Shown in pieces: positions 1 through 8,597 of a DNA stretch of 64,000 nucleotides. Numbering within the stretch: the first letter of the stretch is position 1; the number at the start of each line of letters is the position of its first letter. Under the pieces are notes generated by a model. That model was not told the origin of the DNA. It saw nothing but the letters and a program-made list of their open reading frames with translations, and made no database searches. The stretch is taken from positions 1-64,000 of the forward strand of contig NZ_BBPQ01000012.1 of the NCBI RefSeq assembly GCF_000787855.1, written 5' to 3'. The position numbers and the translations under genes were made by a program. The DNA comes from Streptacidiphilus anmyonensis. GTDB lineage: Bacteria; Actinomycetota; Actinomycetes; Streptomycetales; Streptomycetaceae.

Positions 1-684
1 GGCGTGGCCGGCACCGGGGGGCCGGAGGCCGTGGACCGTGCCGCGAGCGCGGGAGGCGGGGGAGGCGACCCCGTGCGGGAGGAGCTGTGCGGGGAGGCGA
101 TCAGGCTCGGGCGGCTGCTGGTCGCGTTGATGCCCGACGAGCCCGAGGCGATGGGCCTGCTGGCGCTGATGCTGCTGATCCAGGCGCGGCGCCCCGCGCG
201 CTTCGGGCCGCAGGGCGAGCTCGTGCTGCTCGCCGAGCAGGACCGGAGCCGGTGGGACCCGGGGCTGATCGCCGAGGGCCAGGCGCTGGTGCGCCGTTGC
301 CTGCGGCGCGACCGGCCGGGGCCGTACCAGATCCAGGCCGCGATCAACGCCGTCCACAGCGACGCGCCGACCGCCGGGGCCACCGACTGGGGGCAGATCC
401 TGCGCCTGTACGACCAGCACCTCGCCGTCGCGCCGACGCCGGTGGTGGCCCTGCACCGGGCCGTCGCCCTCGCCCAGGTGGCGGGCCCCGCCGTGGCGCT
501 GGCGGAGGTCGACGGCCTGGCCGCGCAGTTGGACGGCTACCACCTCCTCCACGCGCTCCGCGCGGACCTGCTCACCCGCCTCGACCGTCCGGCCGAGGCC
601 GCGCGGGCCCTGGAACGCGCCCTCGCCCGCACCCGCAACCCCGCCGAACGCGACCGACTGCGAAGCCGTCTGCGAGGGCTCTGA
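1..684 (+). CDS. ECF sigma factor with helical C-terminal extension (ECF42-like), 3' part only
   Basis: This open frame enters from the left edge, so the sigma2/sigma4 domains and the start codon lie outside the window. The visible ~227 residues match the C-terminal extension of ECF42-type sigma factors. That extension has a helix-rich block with EAIRLGRLLVAL and GLLALMLLIQARRPAR, followed by TPR-like helices (VVALHRAVALAQ and YHLLHALRADLLTRL). In that family the extension is needed for sigma activity and the genes usually sit beside YCII/DGPF proteins, which would be upstream here. It ends at a TGA 90 bp before the next sigma gene. The family call is based on the extension alone. Confidence 0.8.
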   Translation, partial: GVAGTGGPEAVDRAASAGGGGGDPVREELCGEAIRLGRLLVALMPDEPEAMGLLALMLLIQARRPARFGPQGELVLLAEQDRSRWDPGLIAEGQALVRRCLRRDRPGPYQIQAAINAVHSDAPTAGATDWGQILRLYDQHLAVAPTPVVALHRAVALAQVAGPAVALAEVDGLAAQLDGYHLLHALRADLLTRLDRPAEAARALERALARTRNPAERDRLRSRLRGL

Positions 685-774
685 TCCGGCGTTCCCCCGT
701 GATCCCGGTCACAGGCCCCCAACGAAGCGGCACAGCTGTTCGTGTGAGTCGGTGAGGGGCTTCGGGAGGGGCAT

Positions 775-1338
775 GTGACCGAGTGGTCGGATCAGCTCGC
801 GCAACTGGTGCGAGCACGCGGCGCGGAGCTGAGCCGGTACGGCTATCTGCTCTGCGGCGACGTGACGGAGGGCGCGGACCTGTTCCAGGAGGCGCTGGTC
901 CGCGTCTTCGCGCGCCCGCGTCGCTCGTGGTCGCTCGGCGACGTCGAGGGCTACGTGCGCCGCACCATGCTCAACGACTTCCTCGACCGGCGCCGCCGCA
1001 GCCGGCGCTTCGCCCGCCTGCTGCCGCGCCTCTCCTCGCCGGAGGTCGCGCCGGACCACAGCGGCGGCGTGGTGCGCCGCCAGGACGTCGTCGAGGCCCT
1101 GGCAACGCTGTCGCCCCGTCAGCGGGCCTGCGTGGTGCTGCGCTACTACGAGGACCTGCCGGTGGCCGGTGTGACCGAGCGCATCGGGCTGAGCCAGGGC
1201 GCGGTCAAGCGGTACCTCAGCGAGGCCCTGGCCCGCATGTCGGCGGTCGTGGACCCGCCGTGGCGGGAGACGGAGAAGGACCCTGACGGGCTGCGGGTCG
1301 GTGCCGGCCGCTCGACGCGAGAGGAGAACGCGCGGTGA
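775..1338 (+). CDS. SigE-family ECF RNA polymerase sigma factor
   Basis: A 187-residue sigma-70 factor of the small SigE-like actinobacterial type. Region 2 is at about residues 15-75 (YGYLLCGDVTEGADLFQEALVR, then a YVRRTMLNDFLDRRRR helix). Region 4 is at about 105-150 (LSPRQRACVVLRYYEDLP followed by the LSQGAVKRYLSEAL HTH). The GTG start at 775 lies just after GGGAGGGGC, a good ribosome site. The stop overlaps the GTG of the next gene by 4 nt, so the two are translationally coupled. It probably directs transcription of its own operon, with the neighbour acting as a membrane-bound regulator; that part is inferred from arrangement only. Confidence 0.9.
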   Translation: MTEWSDQLAQLVRARGAELSRYGYLLCGDVTEGADLFQEALVRVFARPRRSWSLGDVEGYVRRTMLNDFLDRRRRSRRFARLLPRLSSPEVAPDHSGGVVRRQDVVEALATLSPRQRACVVLRYYEDLPVAGVTERIGLSQGAVKRYLSEALARMSAVVDPPWRETEKDPDGLRVGAGRSTREENAR

Positions 1339-2576
1339 TCGGGCAGCAGGCGTCGCACACGCCGGAGACGGACCAGCCGGAGCTCTCCTCCGCCCTCCAC
1401 CACGCGGCCGAGCGGGCCCTCACCCCGCCGGTCGACGTCGGCCACCTCGTCGGCCGCGTCCGCCGCAAGCGCCGGACCCGGGCCGGCGTCGTCGGCGCTC
1501 TGGCCCTCGCCGTCCTGGCCGCGGGCGGCATCGAGGCTCCGCGCCTGCTCGCCGCCAAGCCGGATCCGGCGGACGGCCACCAGCAGAAGCTGACGGTCAA
1601 GGACGTCGACGCGAAGCGCATGATCGCCTCGCTCGAGGGCCTGCTGCCGCGCGGGGCGAAGCTCAGCGGGATCACGGGGAAGGGGCTGAGCAACGCCTCG
1701 ACTCCGGGGGTTCCCGGCACCGGCGCCTACACCGCGAGCGCCGGCCTGGTCTACGACGACGGCCACGGGCCGTCCTGGATCGGCGTCCTGGCGGATCGCT
1801 GGGACGGGCCCGGCAACACCGGCATGCCGCAGCGCTGCGACTCGGACACCCACATCGAGAGCTGCCACAGCATCACCCTGCCGGGCGGTGCGCTGCTGAC
1901 CCAGACGCAGCTGAACCACCTCGACATGAACAACCCCACCCGGGAATGGGACGCGACGTTGGTCTTTCCCTGGGGTGGGGTGGTCGTGGTGCGGGAGGCC
2001 AACCAGCCCGCCCCGCTCCAGGGTTCGCCGACCCGGCACGATCCGCCGCTGACGATGGCCCAGCTGCAGGCGGCCGTGACCGCTCCGGTGTGGCAGCCGA
2101 TCGTCGCGGCGGTGCCCGAGCAGAAGAAGATCACTATGTCGGCGCCCGGGGTGAACACGGTGCTGGCCGCGTCGATCCCGGCGGGCTTCGCGAAGACGCC
2201 CGTGGTCATGGGCCGCGACGTGGTCATGGGCGTCACCACCGTGCTGACGGACGCCCAGGGCAGGGGAAGCGTCTTCGCCGACGCCGAGACGGACGGCGGC
2301 TCGGCGTCGGACGCGCTGACCCGGTTCCGCGGCGAGTACCCGCACGCGGTCAGGCTGCCGGACGGGGACTGGCTCGCCCGTGTGGAGAAGCCGGGCAAGG
2401 GCGGACCCGGAACCACGCAGAACTGGGCGGTGCTGCTGCACGGCGTGCTGCGGGTGCAGATCGTCGCGCTCGACAGCGTGGAGCTGAACGGGCCCCGGAC
2501 CCGGCCGGAGCCGGGGCTGACGCTCGACCAGTGCGCGACGATCGCGCAGAACCCCCAGTGGCGCGACGTTCCCTGA
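1335..2576 (+). CDS. Membrane-anchored protein coupled to SigE-type sigma (putative anti-sigma)
   Basis: A 413-residue protein starting at a GTG inside the end of the sigma gene. It has a basic cytoplasmic N-terminus (RVRRKRRTRAG), one transmembrane segment at about residues 55-72, and a long extracytoplasmic domain with no motif I recognise. The same layout (SigE-type sigma, 4-bp overlap, single-pass protein) occurs twice more in this window, at 21464-20097 and 46906-45902. No zinc-binding HxxxCxxC anti-sigma motif is visible, so an anti-sigma role is inferred from arrangement. The extracellular part could instead be a sensor or cell-surface protein. Confidence 0.75.
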   Translation: MIGQQASHTPETDQPELSSALHHAAERALTPPVDVGHLVGRVRRKRRTRAGVVGALALAVLAAGGIEAPRLLAAKPDPADGHQQKLTVKDVDAKRMIASLEGLLPRGAKLSGITGKGLSNASTPGVPGTGAYTASAGLVYDDGHGPSWIGVLADRWDGPGNTGMPQRCDSDTHIESCHSITLPGGALLTQTQLNHLDMNNPTREWDATLVFPWGGVVVVREANQPAPLQGSPTRHDPPLTMAQLQAAVTAPVWQPIVAAVPEQKKITMSAPGVNTVLAASIPAGFAKTPVVMGRDVVMGVTTVLTDAQGRGSVFADAETDGGSASDALTRFRGEYPHAVRLPDGDWLARVEKPGKGGPGTTQNWAVLLHGVLRVQIVALDSVELNGPRTRPEPGLTLDQCATIAQNPQWRDVP

Positions 2577-2593
2577 CCATCCCCCTACGTCTT

Positions 2594-2624
2594 GGTCGGG
2601 CCCGCGCGGGGGGCGGGCCCGACC
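2594..2624. terminator. Convergent stem-loop terminator
   Basis: A perfect 12-bp GC-rich stem (2594-2605 with 2613-2624) and a 7-nt loop lie between the end of the anti-sigma-like gene (+) and the end of lysA (-). It is placed to stop transcription from both sides. No strong T-run follows, which is usual in this GC range. Confidence 0.75.
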
Positions 2625-2634
2625 AGGGCCTCTC

Positions 2635-3900
2635 TCACCCCGTCGTCTCTTCGAGCGCGAGCAGCTCCGCCACCGTCTGGCGGCGGCGGATCAGGCGGGT
2701 CGACTCGCCGTCGACCAGGACCTCGGGGATGAGCGGACGGGAGTTGTACGTCGAGGACATGCTCGCGCCGTAGGCGCCGGTGTCGTGGAAGACCAGCAGG
2801 TCGCCGACGCGCGGCTGCGGCAGCGGCACCGCGTGCACCTCGCCGCCCGCGCTCTGCGTGAAGACGTCGCCGGACTCGCACAGCGGCCCCGCCAGGACCG
2901 TGTCGCGGACGCCCTCGGTGCGGGGCGCGCCCTCGGGGGAGAGCAGCGTCGCACGGTGGCTGCTGCCGTACATCGCGGGCCGCATCAGGTCGTTGAAGCC
3001 GGCGTCGACGAGGACGAAGTCGTTGCTGCCGACGGACTTGGCCGCCCGCACCTCGCCGACCAGCACCCCGGAGGCGGCGACCAGGAACCGACCCGGCTCG
3101 ATCTCCAGTCTGACCCGGTGGCCGAGTTCGGCCACCAGCTCCTGCCGGGCGGCGTCCCACAGCTCGAAGTAGCGGTCGGTGTCGAGCTCCGGCTCGCCCT
3201 GCGCGTAGGGGACGGAGAGGCCGCCGCCCGCGGAGATCGCCCGGACGTCCTGCCCCGCGAGCCGCACCTGCTTGACCATCGTCTCGCAGACGGCCTCCAG
3301 GTGGCCGTAGTCCACCCCGGAGCCGATGTGCATGTGGAAGCCGACCAGGTCCAGCCCGTGGCGCCGGACGAGCGCGAGGCTCTCGGCGAGGTGCTCGTGC
3401 CAGATGCCGTGCTTGCTGTGCTCGCCGCCGGTGTTGGTCTTGCGGCTGTGGCCGTGTCCGAAGCCGGGGTTGATCCGGATCCACACCTTGTGACCGGGCG
3501 AGGCCGCCCCGATCTGCTCCAGCATCTGCGGCGACCCGGCGTTGACGGGCACGCCCAGCTCGACGACCCGGCGCAGTGTGGCCCGGTCCAGCAGGTCCGC
3601 GGTGAACACCACGGGCTCGTGCGCGCCCGCGACGTCGTACCCGGCTGCCAGGGCCCGCTCGATCTCGCCGAGCGACACGGCGTCCACGAGCACGCCCTCG
3701 GCCCGCATCAGGCGCAGCAGATGGGTGTTGGACGAGGCCTTCTGCGCGTACCGGATGGTGTCGAACCGGCGCAGCCGCGCGATCTGGGCACGGATCGTGC
3801 CCGCGTCGTAGGCCCACAGCGGCGTCCCGTACGTCTCGACGAGCCCGGCGATCCGGCCTCCGTCGAGGGCGCCGGGGAACTGGGCGGGGAGGCGCGTCAC
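2635..3900 (-). CDS. lysA: Diaminopimelate decarboxylase (PLP-dependent, fold III)
   Basis: A 421-residue alanine-racemase-fold decarboxylase that converts meso-diaminopimelate to L-lysine. The Schiff-base lysine is in IRYAQKASSN (about residue 54). Other family marks are the HMHIGSGVDYGH segment, the glycine-rich ISAGGGLSVPY phosphate site, the EPGRF motif and the C-terminal LCESGDVF and GAYGASMSSTYNSRP segments that complete the active site. It starts at GTG 3900 behind AAAGGA. It is shorter than the usual ~460-residue streptomycete LysA, so a paralogue in the threonine cluster is possible, and a related decarboxylase substrate cannot be excluded. The ask-asd operon further right feeds the same pathway. 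Confidence 0.88.
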   Translation of the reverse strand: MTRLPAQFPGALDGGRIAGLVETYGTPLWAYDAGTIRAQIARLRRFDTIRYAQKASSNTHLLRLMRAEGVLVDAVSLGEIERALAAGYDVAGAHEPVVFTADLLDRATLRRVVELGVPVNAGSPQMLEQIGAASPGHKVWIRINPGFGHGHSRKTNTGGEHSKHGIWHEHLAESLALVRRHGLDLVGFHMHIGSGVDYGHLEAVCETMVKQVRLAGQDVRAISAGGGLSVPYAQGEPELDTDRYFELWDAARQELVAELGHRVRLEIEPGRFLVAASGVLVGEVRAAKSVGSNDFVLVDAGFNDLMRPAMYGSSHRATLLSPEGAPRTEGVRDTVLAGPLCESGDVFTQSAGGEVHAVPLPQPRVGDLLVFHDTGAYGASMSSTYNSRPLIPEVLVDGESTRLIRRRQTVAELLALEETTG

Positions 3901-4159
3901 TTCGGGGTCCTTTTCGCGTGGTTCTCGGCCGCTCGCGCGGAGCGCGGATCCCCGACGCTACTGCGCAAAACGGACACCCACGCGCGCCCGCCCTCCGTGC
4001 CCGCGACCCCCGGCGCAGATCCTCCGACGCACCCCTGCCCCGACCGCAAATTCCCCGGCCGCGCCCGCGCCGCGCGCGACAACGGGGGCCGGGATCCCGA
4101 AGAAAGTGAAGTCTCACATGTCGGGACGCGGCCCCCGCCCGGTCATCGCGGTGCGGCGC

Positions 4160-6232
4160 TCACCTGCGGACGGTGAAGTACTGCCAGGAACCGGTCGTCG
4201 CGACGTTGAACTCGCCGCGCGGTGGCGTCCAGCACGCCGCGATCCGGAACATGCCGCCGACGGGCAGGCCGCGCAGCGAGAGGACGTACGCCGCCTTGCC
4301 CAGGTGGGTGGCGACGCAGGCGACGGTGGTCCGCGTGCGCCAGGCACCCGAGACGTACTGCTGGACCTGGACGGTCAGGCAGTTCCCCTCCTTGACCGGA
4401 GTGGTCTGGAGGGCCAGGCGCAGTGCGGCGGTGTGGTGGAACACGGCGTAGGCGGTGGCGCCGTAGCGGGCGGTGGCGTAGCCGCCGCTCAGCGTCTCCC
4501 GCAGGCCGATGCGGACGCCGACCACGGTCGTGGCGCTCGCCGGCGAGTCGACGGCGTCGCCGCCGTAGGCGGCGGTGAAGGTGGTGTCGACGCTGACCTT
4601 GTACGCCGCGGTCAGGTTGCCCTGGGCGTCGACGTCGCCGGAGGCGACCAGCTTGCGCGGGCTGCCGTCGGCGGGCTGGGCGTAGATCGCGACGTTGCGG
4701 CTCGCGTCGGTCGCGCCGAGATGGGCGGTGACGCGGGCGGTGGCGCCCTGGTCGTACGTCACGGCGTCGGTCCGCACGGAGAGCGCCGGAACCACGCCGG
4801 TGGCCTGGACGGTCGCGCTCACGGTGGCGGGTTCGTGCGCCACGTCGCCGGCGAAGGCGGCGGTGTACGTGTAGCTGCCCGCTGCCGGCAGCGTGTCGGT
4901 GAACTGGTACCGCCCGAGGATCGAAGCGGTCTGGGCGGGCAGCGACACCGTCTTGTGGTCCACGGACGAGGTCCGGGTGATCCTGACCGGCGCGCCGGAG
5001 GTGAAGCTGTGCGCCGAGTCCAGCGCGCCGGACACGGTGAAGGACCGGCCGGCCTGGACCGAGGCCGGCGCGCCCAGCCGGGCGGTGGTCGCGGCGTGCG
5101 TCGGATCGCCCTGGATGAGGTGCAGGAGCAGATGGGTGTCGTGGTCCGACTCGGTGAAGGCGTACAAGGTGCCCGCGTCAGGGGACCAGGCCAGCCCGCT
5201 CGGCCGGAGCTGCTCGTCCAGGGGGAGCGTGTACGTGTTGACCGGCTGCCGGTCGTCCTGTGGGTGCACTTCGATCTGGCGGACGTCGTTGTGCGTCCCG
5301 CCGCCGATCGCCGCGGCACCGCCGGGTGCCACGGCCGCGCTGGTCCAGCCGAAGCCGGTGGACGCGACGCCGTACTGCCCGCGGAAGAAGGTGCCGGTGA
5401 GGCCGAAGATGTCCGCGTCGCTGCCGGCGACCACGAACTCGGAGCCGTCCGGGTTCATCGTCAGGTCGGTGGCGCCGTCGAGGGGGTAGCCGCCGGGGCT
5501 CGGCGGCAGCGCGCCCCCGGTGCCCTGCGACACGTCGTACACGTGGACGATGGTCGGCGCCCCGACCCGCCCCGTGCCGCCGACGGCGACGAGCTGGTCG
5601 GGCGCGCCGGGGTTCGCCGCGAGCCCGGGGGCTCCGCCGTACAGCTCCTGCGCGAGCCCGACGGTGGCGGTCGGGGTCGCCGCGCCGGGGTCGACGGCGC
5701 CGATGCCGCCGTCCTGGCCGACCACCTGGTAGCTGAACCAGAGCTTGCCGCCGGTGAAGGCGAGGCTGCTCGGCTGGGTGTTCCTGGGCAGCGGATAGCG
5801 GGCGGTCTCCCGCAGGGTCCGGGTGTCGATGGCCGCGATCGCGCCGTACCAGAGCGGCGTCGCGTCGTTCCAGCTGTCGGCGACGTAGAGGGTGTCGCCG
5901 TCCGGCGAGAGCGTCATGCCGCCGGCGCCGGGCTCCGAGCCGATGGTCCCGACCGTGTGCCCCGCCAGGTCGGTCACCAGGATCTGCGAGACGCCGTCAC
6001 TGATGAAGAGGTGGCCGTGGGCCGCGTCGACGACCTTCCCGGCCAGGCCGGCGATCGGGAGCGTGACCGTGGTGTCGGCTTGCGCTGCCGGAGCGGCCTC
6101 GGTCGTCGCCGCGAACGCGGGGACGACCCCGCCGGCGGAGAGAGCGGCGGCGGAGAGGGCGGCGACGACGGCCGCGGCTCCGAGGACTCGGGCCGCAGCG
6201 CGGCTCCGCCCCGTGGATGTGCGATGGCGCAC
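4160..6232 (-). CDS. Secreted protein with YVTN-type beta-propeller and Ig-like repeats
   Basis: A 690-residue exported protein. A Sec signal peptide covers about residues 1-42 (Arg-rich start, hydrophobic core, cleavage near AFA-ATTEAAP). Residues ~60-370 form repeats such as TLSPDGDTLYVADSWN, typical of YncE/YVTN beta-propellers. Residues ~375-590 hold two or three Ig/FN3-like beta domains (VQAGRSFTVSGAL and YTYTAAFAGD). The tail resembles a small beta domain with two cysteines. No catalytic motif or sortase signal is visible. The role is probably extracellular binding or an envelope function. GTG start at 6232 is preceded by a G-rich ribosome site. Confidence 0.8.
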   Translation of the reverse strand: MRHRTSTGRSRAAARVLGAAAVVAALSAAALSAGGVVPAFAATTEAAPAAQADTTVTLPIAGLAGKVVDAAHGHLFISDGVSQILVTDLAGHTVGTIGSEPGAGGMTLSPDGDTLYVADSWNDATPLWYGAIAAIDTRTLRETARYPLPRNTQPSSLAFTGGKLWFSYQVVGQDGGIGAVDPGAATPTATVGLAQELYGGAPGLAANPGAPDQLVAVGGTGRVGAPTIVHVYDVSQGTGGALPPSPGGYPLDGATDLTMNPDGSEFVVAGSDADIFGLTGTFFRGQYGVASTGFGWTSAAVAPGGAAAIGGGTHNDVRQIEVHPQDDRQPVNTYTLPLDEQLRPSGLAWSPDAGTLYAFTESDHDTHLLLHLIQGDPTHAATTARLGAPASVQAGRSFTVSGALDSAHSFTSGAPVRITRTSSVDHKTVSLPAQTASILGRYQFTDTLPAAGSYTYTAAFAGDVAHEPATVSATVQATGVVPALSVRTDAVTYDQGATARVTAHLGATDASRNVAIYAQPADGSPRKLVASGDVDAQGNLTAAYKVSVDTTFTAAYGGDAVDSPASATTVVGVRIGLRETLSGGYATARYGATAYAVFHHTAALRLALQTTPVKEGNCLTVQVQQYVSGAWRTRTTVACVATHLGKAAYVLSLRGLPVGGMFRIAACWTPPRGEFNVATTGSWQYFTVRR

Positions 6233-6240
6233 GGGTGATT

Positions 6241-6786
6241 CCCCCCTGAAGAAGCGTATGGAACTTCCTCAGGCAGCGTACTGATCTTGAACTTCGAGCA
6301 CAGGAGTTGACGTGCTGTCAGGCCGCGACGACGGGGGCCCCGACCGTGACGGTCGAGGCCCTCCGTTCTTACTGTCGACCGGAAGACCACCCGTCATCGA
6401 GCGCTGTACTTCGCCTGGCTGTCCGCCGTTGACGTTTGCGAGCCCCTGGTCGCTAAGGATGAGCAGCTGATCGAGCCGCCTGTGCCTGCCGGCCTCGATC
6501 GGCTCACCGGACCGCAGCGCGCGCTCGCGGACTTCCTTGGTCGCGGGCTTCCTGGGGCGCAGAAAAACGAGCTCCTCCGTCGGCTGGCACTCGGCAGTGA
6601 GCGTCAGCCGAGCGCGGAGCTCGTCCGGCAGCTGTGTGGCGAGCCCCGAGACGTGACGGTGCCGGGGCACCGCTCGACAGCGCAGCTGCTGGATGCCGAG
6701 CAGGAGCGGGCCGCTGGGCGTCGCTCGCGCCGCGCGTCCGGGCGTTCGCCGACACGCCTGAAGGCGCGGGGTCGGCGGTGCCTAGA
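6241..6786. other. Long intergenic region without a supportable gene
   Basis: About 550 nt between divergently oriented genes. The stretch 6480-6720 has codon-like GC periodicity in one forward frame (peptides such as LTGPQRALADFLGRG and AELVRQLCGEP), but that frame has no family I recognise and runs on through the start of the ATPase gene without a stop. It may be the remnant of a gene. Otherwise it should contain the promoter of the secreted protein (leftward) and of the ATPase (rightward). Confidence 0.4.
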
Positions 6787-6819
6787 AGAGGAGTACAGTT
6801 CTGATAACTGTACTTCTCT
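6787..6819 (+). promoter_or_regulatory. Near-perfect palindrome just before the ATPase start
   Basis: Two 14-nt arms (6787-6800 and 6806-6819) match at 13 of 14 positions, around a 5-nt loop CTGAT. The core is GTACAGTT-N5-AACTGTAC, strikingly AT-rich for this genome. It lies immediately before the ATPase coding region and its left arm contains an AGAGGAG ribosome-site-like sequence. It may be an operator for a dimeric regulator or an RNA hairpin that controls translation. Confidence 0.7.
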
Positions 6820-6822
6820 CAA

Positions 6823-8304
6823 GTGGTGGCCCTGGTGCTCAAGCCAGCAGACATGTTCGACCGGGATCGGGAATGGGCCCAGCTGGTCGGTTTCGTGGAG
6901 GACGAGCGGCGGGGCGCCACCCTGGGCGTCGTCTCAGGTCGGCGCAGGCAAGGGAAGAGTTTTCTGCTGGAGGCGGTCTGCCAGCAGGCAGGGGGGTTCT
7001 ACTTCTCGGCGCAGGAGGCGACGGAGGCGGAATCGCTGGCGTTGATCGGTGCGGCGCTCACGCGTTACCTGGACCCGGTCGCGCCCATCGAGCCAAGAGA
7101 CTGGCCCACGGTGCTCGACACCTTGCTGCGAATCGGCCGGGAACGTTCGGTGCCGGTGGTGATCGACGAGTTCCCGTATCTGGCGCGTACCTCTCCGGCT
7201 CTGCCCTCGATGATCCAGGCGGCCTACGCTCCGCGACGCCCGGAGCGGCAGGAATCTCGCACCAGATTGCTGCTGTGTGGCTCTGCGATGTCCTTCATGG
7301 GGGGACTGCTGTCCGGTGACGCGCCCCTTCGCGGCCGAGCTTCGCTGGATCTCACCGTGCAGACTCTCGACCACCGTGCAGCGGCGCGCTTCTGGGGCAT
7401 CACCGAGCCTCGACTGGCGCTGCTCGTGCACGCGGTGGTCGGGGGCACGCCCGCCTATCGGACGGAGATGATCCGATACGACGCTCCGAGTGATCTCGCC
7501 GACTTCGACGCATGGGTGTCCCGCGCGATTCTCTCGCCGGGCAGTCCGATGTTCCTTGAGGCCCGGTATCTGCTCGCCGAGGAGCCCGATCTGCGCGACG
7601 GGGCTCTCTACCACTCGGTGCTCGCCGCGATCGCAGAGGGAAACACCGGCCGCGGCGGCATTGCCGGGCATGTCGGACGGAAGAGCAATGAGCTCGCCCA
7701 CCCGCTCACGGTGCTGGAGGACGCCGGACTCGTCCTGCGCGAACAGGACGCCTTTCGGGCCAATCGCACCGACTTCCGGATCAACGAGCCACTGCTTGCC
7801 TTCTACCACGCGATCATGCGCCCCTACTGGTCTCAACTCTTGAGGGGAACCGGGGCCGAGCGGATCTGGGAACGCAGTCAGGGGCGGTTCGCCGGAGGCA
7901 TCCTTGGGCCACACTTCGAGAGGGTGTGTCGCGAGTGGACGCTCTACAACTCGGGTGACCGCTTCGGCGACTGGCCTACCCAGGTCACGTCGGGAACGCT
8001 CAACGATCCGGCCAACAAGACCACGTGCCAGGTCGATGTGGCGGTGGTCGGCCACGCCGACGGTGCGCGCCCGCCGCTGTTGGCCATCGGCGAGGCCAAG
8101 TGGAACGAGGTCATGGGGATGGGCCACCTGGAACGTCTGAACCGTATCCGTGACCTGCTCGGAGCAAACGGCAAGTACGACACGTCCGGTACCCGGCTCG
8201 CCTGCTTCTCCGGTGCCGGATTCACCGAGGAGCTCCGCGCGCGGGCAACGCGAGGCGAGGTCGAGCTGATCGGACTCGGCGATCTCTACTCCGATGCGGG
8301 TTGA
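6823..8304 (+). CDS. AAA ATPase with DUF234-type C-terminal domain (ATPase_2 family)
   Basis: Up to 493 residues. The N-terminal ATPase_2 domain has a modified P-loop (SGRRRQGKS, residues ~42-50), a Walker B-like VPVVIDEFPYL (~110) and a sensor-like LLLCGSAMSFM. A winged-helix segment follows (ELAHPLTVLEDAGLVLRE). The C-terminal DUF234 part has CQVDVAVVG and IGEAKWNE, which resemble the D...ExK core of PD-(D/E)XK nucleases. Family starts usually read MF-x-x-RE, which favours ATG 6853 (MFDRDREWAQL, 483 aa) over GTG 6823. Neither start has a separate Shine-Dalgarno site, because the only one sits in the palindrome upstream. Function of the family is poorly known; a nuclease-linked or defence role is possible. 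Confidence 0.85.
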   Translation: MVALVLKPADMFDRDREWAQLVGFVEDERRGATLGVVSGRRRQGKSFLLEAVCQQAGGFYFSAQEATEAESLALIGAALTRYLDPVAPIEPRDWPTVLDTLLRIGRERSVPVVIDEFPYLARTSPALPSMIQAAYAPRRPERQESRTRLLLCGSAMSFMGGLLSGDAPLRGRASLDLTVQTLDHRAAARFWGITEPRLALLVHAVVGGTPAYRTEMIRYDAPSDLADFDAWVSRAILSPGSPMFLEARYLLAEEPDLRDGALYHSVLAAIAEGNTGRGGIAGHVGRKSNELAHPLTVLEDAGLVLREQDAFRANRTDFRINEPLLAFYHAIMRPYWSQLLRGTGAERIWERSQGRFAGGILGPHFERVCREWTLYNSGDRFGDWPTQVTSGTLNDPANKTTCQVDVAVVGHADGARPPLLAIGEAKWNEVMGMGHLERLNRIRDLLGANGKYDTSGTRLACFSGAGFTEELRARATRGEVELIGLGDLYSDAG

Positions 8305-8392
8305 GAGAGGCCGCTGCGGGCTGGGTGGACTGCACGCGGCAAGCATGCCGTTCCGGCATGTTCCGTACCGGGGAGCTGCCGATGAGACGGAA

Positions 8393-8434
8393 AACGCCGA
8401 GGGCCCGTCAGATCACTGACGAGCCCTCGGCGTT
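8393..8434. terminator. Stem-loop terminator of tRNA-Ser(CGA) and the ATPase gene
   Basis: A 19-bp stem with one mismatch (8393-8411 with 8416-8434) and a 4-nt loop. On the minus strand, reading out of the tRNA, it is followed by TTTTCC, a proper intrinsic terminator. On the plus strand it is followed by CTTACT. It lies between convergent genes. Confidence 0.85.
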
Positions 8435-8448
8435 CTTACTGCTCAGAG

Positions 8449-8535
8449 CGGTAGCGGTGGGATTCGAACCCACGGTGGAGTTGCCCCCACACACGCTTTC
8501 GAGGCGTGCTCCTTTGGCCGCTCGGACACGCTACC
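8449..8535 (-). tRNA. tRNA-Ser(CGA)
   Basis: Read on the minus strand, the 7-bp acceptor GGTAGCG pairs with CGCTACC, followed by discriminator G (8449). The anticodon arm is CACGCCTCGAAAGCGTG with anticodon CGA, there is a long class-II variable arm, and the T-loop is GGTTCGAATCC. CCA is not encoded. It reads the UCG codon and lies 62 nt downstream of tadA on the same strand. Confidence 0.95.
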
Positions 8536-8597
8536 GTGGGACAGCCTACCGGACGTCGGCGTGTGCTCCTAAACGCCTTTCGGCGCCGTGAGCGCCG

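Noticed and set aside
2785-4176. Long forward open frame antisense to lysA
   Set aside because: High-GC shadow frame with low-complexity translation. The opposite strand encodes clear LysA motifs.
4106-6238. 710-codon forward open frame opposite the secreted protein
   Set aside because: Translation is Gly/Arg/Val-rich noise; the minus strand has a signal peptide and domain repeats.
6482-7045. Open frame with GPQRALADFLGRG-like peptide
   Set aside because: No ribosome site, runs into the ATPase gene in another frame and matches no family I know; at most a remnant.
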